64,000 bases of DNA, taken from positions 992,001-1,056,000 of the forward strand of contig NZ_CP113920.1 of the NCBI RefSeq assembly GCF_029395535.1, written 5' to 3'. This document shows positions 7,616 to 15,677 of the stretch, piece by piece (within the stretch, counting starts at the first letter, position 1; each line of letters opens with the position of its first letter). Source of the stretch: Bifidobacterium sp. ESL0732. GTDB lineage: Bacteria; Actinomycetota; Actinomycetes; Actinomycetales; Bifidobacteriaceae. A program made the position numbers and the translations under genes. The notes below the pieces were generated by a model, which worked only from the letters and a program-made list of their open reading frames with translations, ran no database searches and was not told where the DNA came from.

Positions 7616-9517
7616 ATGAAACGCAATGATGATCAGCAACAGCCCATAGATGAAGGAGCCTCGCAGCTTCCATTTGATAGTAGTGAGGCTGAGCACACCG
7701 GCGAAACCGATCGGGCCGAACGGACTCCCGAAACCGATCGAGCCAATGAAACCAATCGCACTAGTCAGACTGTCCAAACCGCAGCAGGAGATTCCGCACC
7801 AAGCCGTAGGAAGCCGAGTGCTGATGTCGCCAGCGCTTTATCCACGTCCGGTTGGGTAACGGAGCCCGACAATGCGCCAATAGATACATATTCCAACAAG
7901 CCTTCCCTGCAAGACATCGAGATGAATAAAAAGGCCGACAAGCTTCAGATTCTTGTCATCGTTGTGGTGATTATCGTGGTCGTTCTGGCTTCTGCCGTCG
8001 GTTTCGGGATAAGGGGAAGAGCCCAACGTGCCGAGCAAATGATTGAAATGCTCAAGAAGGACATGTCCACTCCCGGCCGACCGACCGTTGACAAGGTGAG
8101 CAACCAAGTATCCAGACTCCGCAGCGACCGTTCTGCCATCGACAAGCAAGTGCAAGACATGATCAGAAGCAAGAACGTCGGCGAAGCGGACATGACGAAG
8201 CTCAACTCCCTTGTTTCCGATGCTGATGCCGACAACGCGAAGTTCGCGGGACTCGACGGCATGGATAGCGCGGAGGTAAAGATGCAACTCGATCGCTATA
8301 CCAAGGCCTACGCCGCCGACAAGGCTTTGCTCGGCGATTACATCAACCACGCACCGGCGATTTCGACGATGTACAAGACCTGTGGTGGGAATTGGGGAAG
8401 CATTTCAGCCAGCAATGAGAATAAGGTAAAGTATGACAAAATGATGGCCTCGTGCCGCAGTACGGTGGTGCCCCTTTCGGATTCCGACGATGCTGCGATG
8501 AAGACTCTTATCGCTTCGGTGAATGCTACTTTGGATTCCAGCGTTAAGGCCGCCAAGCAGATAGTCCCGATTGATGAGGATGCAGACGATATCACGGCCC
8601 AGGTCGACCGGATGGATGATCTTGAAGCAGACGCGGATCCGTCGTTCGCTATCAGGGAGCACGTGGAACAATACGGCCGTGACCTGCTCGCTGAACGTAA
8701 GGCGTTTCATCTTCAATGGTGTGTCGACCGCGCCCACAAAACCGAAAGCGCACAGAAGAAGTCCGCAGCAGCCGGCGCAACGGCGCGCAAAGCGTACCTG
8801 AAAGGGCCAGGTAAGGCCGATAACGCCAGGAATCCGGAGGCGACGGCGAAGGCTGTGGGCAACGTCGCCCGGCAATGGAATCTGCTGGACTCCACCGTTG
8901 AGGCGCTTAACATCGAAGGCATGGGAAGTCTGGAGTCCGTTGACCTCGACGATCTGGGCGCCGTCATCAAAGCCGCGGACACGGCCAACGATGAACTTGC
9001 CAAGCAGATGGACGCCAACGGGGAAAAGGATGATAAAGTATTCAACGATTATCTGTCAAGCTATCGCAAGGACAAGTCGCTGATTACTGCGTACGCAACC
9101 ACCATACTTGCGGTTTCGAATTCGAAATCGTCTTGCGCGAACCTGCCCGAGCAGCCGTCTTTGGATGCCAATTACACCCAGTTTTCCGGTTACGTGGACG
9201 CCTGTTCGGCTGCTTTGAAGCCTTTGAAAAAGGCAAAGGACAACAAGACCCATGACCTGTACGCAACAATGTCGGCGAATGCGAACAAGAACTCGAAGAT
9301 TGTCGCTCGACTGAAGGCTCTAGGGGCGCCGAGCGATGCCGCCAACGGGCCACACGGCCATGAGTACCAGCAACTTCGCGCCCAAATCATTAAGAACACG
9401 GATTTCAAACACATGGAAACGTTCGACAACTATGCCAGTGATTTCAACCATGCACGCAATGCGGTGGATGTGTTCGACGCGTTGCAACGCCTGTCAGGAC
9501 AGTCGGTGAATGACTGA
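7616..9517 (+). CDS. Large single-pass membrane protein, helical extracytoplasmic domain, unknown function
   Basis: 633 residues, not recognised. Residues 1-105 are hydrophilic, with short repeats of the type ETDRAE/ETDRAN/ETNRTS. One strongly hydrophobic segment lies near residues 113-133 (ILVIVVVIIVVVLASAVGFGI), followed by RGR and about 500 residues of mostly helical, Lys/Asp-rich sequence. The topology is probably cytoplasmic N terminus and long outer domain. Four cysteines occur as well-spaced pairs in the outer part and might form disulphides. ATG start with a weak ribosome site. It is transcribed toward aroA with a 149-bp gap. A cell-envelope role is likely but unproven. Confidence 0.65.
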   Translation: MKRNDDQQQPIDEGASQLPFDSSEAEHTGETDRAERTPETDRANETNRTSQTVQTAAGDSAPSRRKPSADVASALSTSGWVTEPDNAPIDTYSNKPSLQDIEMNKKADKLQILVIVVVIIVVVLASAVGFGIRGRAQRAEQMIEMLKKDMSTPGRPTVDKVSNQVSRLRSDRSAIDKQVQDMIRSKNVGEADMTKLNSLVSDADADNAKFAGLDGMDSAEVKMQLDRYTKAYAADKALLGDYINHAPAISTMYKTCGGNWGSISASNENKVKYDKMMASCRSTVVPLSDSDDAAMKTLIASVNATLDSSVKAAKQIVPIDEDADDITAQVDRMDDLEADADPSFAIREHVEQYGRDLLAERKAFHLQWCVDRAHKTESAQKKSAAAGATARKAYLKGPGKADNARNPEATAKAVGNVARQWNLLDSTVEALNIEGMGSLESVDLDDLGAVIKAADTANDELAKQMDANGEKDDKVFNDYLSSYRKDKSLITAYATTILAVSNSKSSCANLPEQPSLDANYTQFSGYVDACSAALKPLKKAKDNKTHDLYATMSANANKNSKIVARLKALGAPSDAANGPHGHEYQQLRAQIIKNTDFKHMETFDNYASDFNHARNAVDVFDALQRLSGQSVND

Positions 9518-9518
9518 A

Positions 9519-9612
9519 TTTTTCACTTGGGTCAAGTTGGTTTGCTTCGCTGTATCGCTTGTCCGTAAAAGTCGGAAGTTGATTGGGTTTTTCACTTGGG
9601 TCAGGTTGCTTG
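9519..9612. repeat. Direct repeat upstream of aroA
   Basis: Two near-identical copies beginning TTTTTCACTTGGGTCA, at 9519 and 9588, each followed by a similar GGTTxGCTTG-type sequence, 69 bp apart. They lie in the gap between the membrane protein and aroA. Function unknown; a local duplication or paired regulatory site are both possible. Confidence 0.5.
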
Positions 9613-9666
9613 CCGCGTTTGGATATTTGGAGGCAACTGTAGGGGAGTTCCACTAAAATCGCGACT

Positions 9667-11250
9667 ATGACAAGCGTTGAAGACTTTGACAGCAGCCGTG
9701 ATGATCGCCAGAACGACAACCTGACCGGACCTTCTCATAGCGAGAGCAATAAACCGAATGGGAATGTAGTTTCCTCATTGTCCACCGAATCCAAGTCGCC
9801 TGAACTGCCCGACCCGTGGCCGGCTCCTGTCGCCAAAGGCAGACTAAATGCGACCGTGGTCATCCCCGGCAGCAAGTCGTTGTCGAACCGGTATCTGATT
9901 CTGGCCGCGCTCGGGCACAGACCGGTGTCGATCGAGGGCATGCTGCGCTCGCGTGATACGGAGCTGATGGCCGGTGCGTTGCGGACGCTTGGCGTCGGTG
10001 TCGAATTTGACGAAAACGAAGAAACCCGTGTGACGGTGACGCCGCCCGCCTCCGGACGATTCAACGGCAATGTCACGGTATTCTGCGGACTTGCCGGAAC
10101 CGTGATGCGCTTCGTGCCGGGTTTGGCGCTATTTGCCGACGGCCCGGTGCGTTTCGACGGTGACAAGCAGGCTTACGCGCGACCAATGCACCCGCTACTC
10201 GATGGGCTTGAGCAGTTGGGAGCGTATGTCGAATACGAAGGGAAGCCCGGATTCCTTCCGTTCATCATTACGCCGCAGGAAATCCGGGAAAGCGATGGAA
10301 ACGAGCAGGATTATGCGGATTCGAACTCCTCTTCTGGCTCTTCGGACTCACAGCTTTCATCTATGGCCATCGATTCGTCTTCATCCTCGCAGTTCATTTC
10401 CAGCCTGTTGCTGATCGGCTCGCGTCTGCCGTCGGGTCTCGATTTGCGTCATACCGGCACCAAGCTTCCCAGCATGCCGCATATCCGTATGACCATGGCC
10501 GATGTCAACGGTGCCGGCGGCGATGCCGGAATGCCGGAAATCGGCCACTGGCAGGTGGCTCATCGCTCCTTGCAACTGCCTGACGGGGTAGTGGTGGAGC
10601 CTGATCTCTCGAATGCCGCCCCGTTCCTCGGCGCCGCGATGATCGCCGGTGGCGCGGTGAGCGTACCGAACTGGCCGACCTCCACGACTCAGCCAGGCGG
10701 TCTGCTCCCTGATATCCTGCAGAAAATGGGAGCCACGGTCTCGTTGAATGGACAACCTTTCGACGAGGTGATGGCGGACGTACGCAATCCTGAAAAGTCA
10801 GCTTCCGCACCGAGAAACGGGACATTGACGGTTTCGATGGATGGGCCCATTCGCGGGTTGGGCAAGGCATTCGACATGTCGGCGGCAGGGGAGATTGCTC
10901 CCAGCATCGCCGCGTTGGCTGCCCTGGCCGAAGGCCCCAGCGAGTTGGTCGGTATCGGCCATCTTCGTGGCCACGAGACGAATCGTCTGGCGGCCTTGGT
11001 CGCCGAAATCACCCGCATCGGGGCCGGAGCCGAGGAGTTGCCCGACGGGCTGTCCATCACGCCGGTGCCGCGTAACCTGCTGCACGGTGAGATTATGGAA
11101 ACCTACGCCGACCACCGCATGGCGACGTTCGCTGCGATGATCGGCTTGGCAGTGCCGGATACCCGTATCCGCAACATTGCCACTACACGCAAGACCATCC
11201 CCGACTTCCCGGGTATGTGGTGCAAGATGCTCAAAAGCGTTGAAGACTAG
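9667..11250 (+). CDS. aroA: 3-phosphoshikimate 1-carboxyvinyltransferase (EPSP synthase)
   Basis: Sixth step of the shikimate pathway: shikimate-3-P plus PEP gives EPSP. Diagnostic motifs are VVIPGSKSLSNRYLILAALG (substrate-binding Lys, Ser and Arg), GLAGTVMRFVPGLA, SSQFISSLLL, and near the end MET-YADHRMATFAAMIGL. At 527 residues it is about 90 longer than usual: an N-terminal polar extension of about 55 residues and an acidic/Ser-rich insertion around 215-240 account for this. A TAAAAT -10-like box ends eight bases before the ATG, so a leaderless or very short-leader mRNA is possible. aroC and aroKB lie far away at 62-64 kb. Confidence 0.93.
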   Translation: MTSVEDFDSSRDDRQNDNLTGPSHSESNKPNGNVVSSLSTESKSPELPDPWPAPVAKGRLNATVVIPGSKSLSNRYLILAALGHRPVSIEGMLRSRDTELMAGALRTLGVGVEFDENEETRVTVTPPASGRFNGNVTVFCGLAGTVMRFVPGLALFADGPVRFDGDKQAYARPMHPLLDGLEQLGAYVEYEGKPGFLPFIITPQEIRESDGNEQDYADSNSSSGSSDSQLSSMAIDSSSSSQFISSLLLIGSRLPSGLDLRHTGTKLPSMPHIRMTMADVNGAGGDAGMPEIGHWQVAHRSLQLPDGVVVEPDLSNAAPFLGAAMIAGGAVSVPNWPTSTTQPGGLLPDILQKMGATVSLNGQPFDEVMADVRNPEKSASAPRNGTLTVSMDGPIRGLGKAFDMSAAGEIAPSIAALAALAEGPSELVGIGHLRGHETNRLAALVAEITRIGAGAEELPDGLSITPVPRNLLHGEIMETYADHRMATFAAMIGLAVPDTRIRNIATTRKTIPDFPGMWCKMLKSVED

Positions 11251-11498
11251 GAATTTCGAATTTCAGTGAGAACTTCACGATGTATTACAATAGGTTACAG
11301 TGCTAAACGATTTTTCGCTATGCGATGATTGCACTGTACTCTAAACTTATTTTTATAATTCTCTTGGCATCTGCTGAAAGATATTGTTGTCCTCGTGGCA
11401 AGGCATTATATTCTAAGTTAATTGTGTCTAAATACCTTAGTAGCTAAGGTGCAGGAATAATGTTTAGTTGGATTCGAAAGTCTGATAGAAGGGATTCC

Positions 11499-12161
11499 AT
11501 GAAAAACCGTGCTGTCAGATTGGAGCCTTTGGGCGAACAAATTGCTGATGATTTGCGGTCTAAGATAATTTACCAGACTATTCCTGCGGGCGAACGGTTG
11601 GTCGAGACGGAAGTTGCTCGGCAGTATGACGTCAGCCGTGGACCGGTACGTGATGCTTTCATGCTGTTGATGAATGAAGGTTTGATAGAGAAAAAACGCC
11701 AAAGCTGTGTGGTCCGTGGTCTTTCGGAAAAAGACGTCCGTGATATGTATGAAGTCCGTGTCGCTTTTGAAGAGATAGCGGTGACGCATATCGTCTCCGA
11801 CATCTCATCGATTTCTTGGAAGGAAATGGATGATTGCATCACCAGGATGGACGCTGCGATCAAAGCAAATGACACCAATCGTTACGCTCAAGAGGATCTT
11901 GACTTTCATGACGAACTCATCAAAAGTTCCAAAAACGAAAGGGTCATCGATTTTTGGTCGACATTGATGCCAATTTTCTCTGTGATGCTTCAGGTTACCA
12001 ATGCCGAGGATGAAGATCTCACTCCCTCTTTCGATGATCATGTGGTGATTCTTAATTCGCTGAAAGCCGGCAAAACCGCGGATGTCAAGACTCTGATCGA
12101 TCGTCATCTTGAAGGTTCGCTCAATAGGATGGTCCGTGCTTTGGACGGAGAAGCCATTTAA
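11499..12161 (+). CDS. GntR-family regulator (FadR/FCD subfamily)
   Basis: A 220-residue regulator. The N-terminal winged helix shows QIADDLRSKIIYQTIPAGERLVETEVARQYDVSRGPVRDAF; the C-terminal FCD helical domain has EVRVAFEEIAV, DLDFHDELIKSS and a final HLEGSLNRM with the histidine expected for metal-dependent ligand binding. ATG 11499 with AGAAGGGA upstream is preferred over the ATG at 11460. FCD regulators usually sense small organic or sugar acids. It lies tail-to-tail with the DUF4862 gene and next to the sugar-acid operon, which it probably controls. Confidence 0.88.
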   Translation: MKNRAVRLEPLGEQIADDLRSKIIYQTIPAGERLVETEVARQYDVSRGPVRDAFMLLMNEGLIEKKRQSCVVRGLSEKDVRDMYEVRVAFEEIAVTHIVSDISSISWKEMDDCITRMDAAIKANDTNRYAQEDLDFHDELIKSSKNERVIDFWSTLMPIFSVMLQVTNAEDEDLTPSFDDHVVILNSLKAGKTADVKTLIDRHLEGSLNRMVRALDGEAI

Positions 12162-13162
12162 TCTGTTATCGTGGCCTCGTATGCAGGTAGCTTATAGACA
12201 TTGTTGAGCTGTCTCAGGCCATACTTCACCAAAGCGGTTTTCGCCTCAACTGGTGAGTCAAGCGGGCGTATCGAAGTTTTAATGCCGTCATAAAGCAGTT
12301 CGTCTCCAGCCAACATCCGGCTTTCTTGCAACAATTGTGAGGTTAAAGCAGACGTCGGTTCACCCGGGTCTAGATCGGTGTTTGGACGAAGCGGAAGATG
12401 AGCATCGGTCCATGCCGGTCCGAATGCGTTGGCGACAGGGCTTGCTGATGAATACATAAGACCATAAAGCACGTTCGCTTCTCGACAATGTGAGATATGG
12501 TCGTTTACAGCAGCGCCATCTCGTAGCTCTATGGCGCTTCTTCCCCAATTGAGCGTGATGCCGACCGGCGTGCGGGATTGCGCCTCGCGTGCTTTCAAAA
12601 CCGCTGATACCTCGTCATCCAAGGTGAGGAATCCCTTGGCCGGAGTATGTTGAGTGGTGAAAGCATCGCAATGTTCCACACAAATTGCCGCTCCAGACCA
12701 ATCCCAAGAGGCGATTTCCAGCAAGGATTCGGTGAATGCTTCCCGCGTCTCAGGTTCACTCTTCATTTGGGGTGCACTCTGGATTTCGACTGCGAAAATT
12801 CTCTGATTATGTTCCCGGTTGAGTTTCGCCACAATATCTCTTACCGAGGCTAGCATCTTGAGCGAGAGGTCCCTTCCCTCGTCGTTTTGGGAAGCGAGAC
12901 CGAAGTTTTCGTTTTCTTCGATTGCCTCCATTGTGGCAGTGATCATGGTGAATACATTGGACGTGTTCGCGCCGAGTTCACTCCAGAGCCACGATGCGTC
13001 TTCTTTGTACAGATTTGAGAAGATCGGTATTTCCAACCCCGTGCACAACCCTAAGCCCATGATTTTTTGAATCAGTTCGAGACGTTGCTGCTGGTTTTCG
13101 CCCTCCAAGGCATAAGCTCCGACGATTCTTTTCATAGTGTTTTGATATGTAAATTTTTCCAT
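12158..13162 (-). CDS. DUF4862 family protein (TIM-barrel, sugar isomerase-like)
   Basis: 334 residues. Matches the DUF4862 pattern: near-N-terminal VGAYALEG, FGLASQNDEGRDLSL, FAVEIQSAPQ, EIASWDWSGAAICVEHCDAF, KGFLTLDDEVSAVL, ITLNWGRSAIE. The conserved E, H and N residues at strand ends resemble the xylose-isomerase-like barrel superfamily. No reaction is established for the family; actinobacterial members occur beside sialidase and sialate-lyase-like genes. It is divergent from the aldolase and shares its control region. Its 3' end overlaps the end of gntR by 4 bp. A role as mutarotase, isomerase or epimerase on the imported sugar acid or its aldose product is my inference. Confidence 0.75.
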   Translation of the reverse strand: MEKFTYQNTMKRIVGAYALEGENQQQRLELIQKIMGLGLCTGLEIPIFSNLYKEDASWLWSELGANTSNVFTMITATMEAIEENENFGLASQNDEGRDLSLKMLASVRDIVAKLNREHNQRIFAVEIQSAPQMKSEPETREAFTESLLEIASWDWSGAAICVEHCDAFTTQHTPAKGFLTLDDEVSAVLKAREAQSRTPVGITLNWGRSAIELRDGAAVNDHISHCREANVLYGLMYSSASPVANAFGPAWTDAHLPLRPNTDLDPGEPTSALTSQLLQESRMLAGDELLYDGIKTSIRPLDSPVEAKTALVKYGLRQLNNVYKLPAYEATITD

Positions 13163-13195
13163 TTTTGTCTGACCTTTCCGCGCGTTGCGTTTGCA

Positions 13196-13248
13196 AAATT
13201 AAACAGATTTGGTTATCATGTCAATTGTTAACAGAAGACTGTTAACAA
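13196..13248. promoter_or_regulatory. Divergent control region with perfect operator dyad
   Basis: A perfect inverted repeat, arms TTGTTAACAG (13225-13234) and CTGTTAACAA (13239-13248) with a 4-bp centre, lies between the DUF4862 gene and the aldolase. Directly beside it on the minus strand is a strong promoter for the DUF4862 gene: -35 TTGACA (13224-13219), 17 bp, -10 TAATTT (13201-13196). The GntR protein encoded nearby is the likely ligand. Confidence 0.75.
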
Positions 13249-13273
13249 CAAATTCTAGTACGAGGGAGTATAC

Positions 13274-14140
13274 ATGGGCGCTAGGCCTGAGATAATAACA
13301 GCTGCAATCGCCGTCTTTGACGATTCTGGAAATCTAGATGAGCAGGGTAATAAGGCCTTCCTCAAACGGGTGGAACCGTATGTGGACGATGTGCTTGTGG
13401 CAGGGACGACGGCTGAGTTTCCTGCTCTCAGTGGCAATGAGCGTGCCTTGCTCTCCCGTTGGGCCATTGAATTGTTCGGTCCCGAACGTACGATCATCCA
13501 CATCGGTGCGCCGTCGGTGAGGCAGGCATTGGACAATATGCAAGCTGCTAAGGATGTCGGCGCGACGAGATTCGCCGCCATTACACCTTATTACTACACC
13601 GCTTCGCAGCATGGCGTGTTGGAATATTACCAAGCGTTGCGTGATGCAATCGATACGGAGCTGAACGCATATATCTACCCGGATGTCGCATGTACTGATG
13701 TCACGCCGGAAACGTTGACGCAGCTGCAGGAAGTCGGTCTCGATGGTGTGAAGCTTTCGGGTCTTGCCTCACAGCGGGTCGAACAATATCGGGATGCCGC
13801 ACCCCAGCTGAAGCTGTGGTCGGGCAACGACGCTGATCTTCCTCATGTTCTTAAGTGCGGGGGAGCAGGAGTGGTTTCCGGTGTCTCGGGTGTGGCACCG
13901 ACCGCATGGGCCGATTTGCGTGAGGCCTTCGTCTCTGGCGACCAGAAGACCATAGATGAGGCGCAGAAGAAAGTCGAGCGTCTGGTAGAGGTCCTTGGTC
14001 CCAGCATCAACCGTCTGAAGTATGCCTTGGGTGTGCTTGGCATTCCAGCTGGTATTTGCCGAGTTCCTATTGATCAACCCGATGAGCAAACGAAGGAGGA
14101 AATTGCCGCTGTATTGAAAACATCTAGAGTTTTATCCTGA
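13274..14140 (+). CDS. DapA/NanA-superfamily pyruvate aldolase (N-acetylneuraminate lyase-like)
   Basis: A 288-residue class I aldolase barrel. The catalytic set is present: Schiff-base Lys160 in DGVKLSG, Tyr133 in AYIYPD (the family usually has YNxP), and a GTTAE loop (residues 44-48) where lyases normally have GTTGE or GSTGE. These enzymes split or form a bond between pyruvate and an aldehyde. The neighbours (cytoplasmic sialidase-like protein, MHS symporter, arabinose-5-P isomerase, ribokinase) argue against lysine synthesis and for breakdown of a 3-deoxy-2-ulosonic acid. GAGGGAG precedes the ATG by six bases; it is the first gene of the operon. Confidence 0.85.
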   Translation: MGARPEIITAAIAVFDDSGNLDEQGNKAFLKRVEPYVDDVLVAGTTAEFPALSGNERALLSRWAIELFGPERTIIHIGAPSVRQALDNMQAAKDVGATRFAAITPYYYTASQHGVLEYYQALRDAIDTELNAYIYPDVACTDVTPETLTQLQEVGLDGVKLSGLASQRVEQYRDAAPQLKLWSGNDADLPHVLKCGGAGVVSGVSGVAPTAWADLREAFVSGDQKTIDEAQKKVERLVEVLGPSINRLKYALGVLGIPAGICRVPIDQPDEQTKEEIAAVLKTSRVLS

Positions 14141-14153
14141 AATAAGGTGATAG

Positions 14154-14188
14154 GCCTCCACCCTGGAGTGAAAAGGCAGGGAGGAGGC
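14154..14188 (+). other. Intra-operon stem-loop
   Basis: GCCTCC (14154-14159) pairs with GGAGGC (14183-14188), with an inner CCTG/CAGG pairing. It sits between the aldolase and the transporter and has no T-tract, so it is more likely an RNA-processing or stability element than a terminator. Confidence 0.4.
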
Positions 14189-14222
14189 GATCCAATCATT
14201 GTTTACAGATAAAGGAAAATAC

Positions 14223-15677
14223 ATGAAAACAACAACTGGTGAAGCAGTTGCTTCAACACAAGATTCTAGTCCAGTTGATAAGAAATATCTGGCGAAAGTC
14301 GTTTTTTCAAGTTTTATTGGCAATACGCTTGAGTATTACGATTACTTTGTATATGGGACTGCGGCGGCCATTGCCTTCCCGACAGTGTTCTTCGCTCATC
14401 AGAGCCCATTCGTCGCCACGCTTTCATCGTTCGCCACATTTGCCGTCGGTTTCATCGCAAGGCCTCTCGGCGGTGTGATTTTCGGACAACGAGGGGATAA
14501 GAAAGGCCGTAAGTCCACACTCATTATGACGCTTTTGGTGATGGGTCTTGGCACTTTCCTGATCGGATGCATCCCATCGGTGGCGACCATCGGTATTGCG
14601 GCTCCAATCGCCCTTATCGTTCTTCGTCTCATCCAAGGGTTCGCCGTGGGTGGAGAATGGGGCGGTTCCATGATTATCGTTCTGGAATCCGCACCGACAA
14701 AACACCGTGGATTCTGGGCTGCATGGCCGAATACCGGCGGTTTCTCCTCCCAGATCATTATCACCCTCATCTTTGCGTGGGTCTACACGCTGCCGAAGGA
14801 CCAGATGATTAGCTGGGGTTGGAGGATTCCGTTCTGGTTCTCCGCCGTCGTTATGCTTGTGGGCCTGTGGATGCGTCGTTCACTCGAGGAAAGCCCTGTC
14901 TATACCAAGGCCAAGGCCGAACTTGAGAAGCAAAGCCGTAACCGTGCACTCACTGCCGAGAACTTCGATGCGACCGTGGCCGATCAGAAGAAAGCCAATG
15001 CCGAAAAGGCCGCTGCTCCTGCTGCTCCGGCACAGCAAGAACACGGATTGCTCTATAAGGTCTTCGTCGAGGATTGGCGTAACCTGCTGCGTATCATCGG
15101 TTTGCGTTTCGCGGAATCGGTGCCGTACTTCCTGCTCTGCACCTTCGCTTTGTCATATGCTCCAGGGCATCTGGGCATTCCCAAGGATCAGCTTAATTGG
15201 GCGATTCTTATCATGTCCGTGCTCGCCTTCCCGGCACATGGTCTCTTCGCGGCATTGTCCGATAGAATCGGGCGTAAGCCTGTCTATCTGATCGGCACCA
15301 TCATCGTGTTCATCATGGCCTTCCCGTTCTTCATGGCTTTGCAGACCAAGTCGTTCATCGTGATTACTTTGGCCTACATCGTCATGCTCAACCTTGGTCA
15401 CAATGCAATTAATGCGGTGCAGCCTTCGTTCTTCGCTGAGCTGTTTCCGGCCGACCGGCGCTATTCCGGGGCTGCTGCGGGTCGTGAGATCGCGTCCATC
15501 CTTTCCGGTGGACTCACCCCGTTCATCGCCACCGCTCTTGCCGGCGCTGACGGTTCACGCTGGTATCTGGTAGCCATCTACACCATGATCGCTGCGGTCA
15601 TCACGGCAATTGCGCTGTGGCTGACCCCTGAGACCTATCACAACAACCTCAACTCGTTGACGAGGGATGCCAAATAA
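14223..15677 (+). CDS. MFS metabolite:H+ symporter (MHS family, ShiA/ProP/KgtP-like)
   Basis: 484 residues and twelve predicted membrane segments. Family marks: GNTLEYYDYFVYGTAAA in TM1, RPLGGVIFGQRGDKKGRKSTL (loop 2-3 motif), LRLIQGFAVGGEWGGS, and LSDRIGRKPVY in the second half. A Lys/Ala-rich cytoplasmic loop lies at residues about 225-275. MHS members import organic and sugar acids such as shikimate and 2-oxoglutarate with protons. ATG 14223 follows AAAGGAAA; the ATG at 14199 has no ribosome site. It is presumably the importer for the substrate of this operon. Confidence 0.88.
   Translation: MKTTTGEAVASTQDSSPVDKKYLAKVVFSSFIGNTLEYYDYFVYGTAAAIAFPTVFFAHQSPFVATLSSFATFAVGFIARPLGGVIFGQRGDKKGRKSTLIMTLLVMGLGTFLIGCIPSVATIGIAAPIALIVLRLIQGFAVGGEWGGSMIIVLESAPTKHRGFWAAWPNTGGFSSQIIITLIFAWVYTLPKDQMISWGWRIPFWFSAVVMLVGLWMRRSLEESPVYTKAKAELEKQSRNRALTAENFDATVADQKKANAEKAAAPAAPAQQEHGLLYKVFVEDWRNLLRIIGLRFAESVPYFLLCTFALSYAPGHLGIPKDQLNWAILIMSVLAFPAHGLFAALSDRIGRKPVYLIGTIIVFIMAFPFFMALQTKSFIVITLAYIVMLNLGHNAINAVQPSFFAELFPADRRYSGAAAGREIASILSGGLTPFIATALAGADGSRWYLVAIYTMIAAVITAIALWLTPETYHNNLNSLTRDAK

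Noticed and set aside
13274-14140. Calling the aldolase dihydrodipicolinate synthase (dapA)
   Set aside because: It lies in a catabolic operon with a sialidase-like protein and acid symporter, and its GTTAE and YIYP motifs differ from the DapA consensus.
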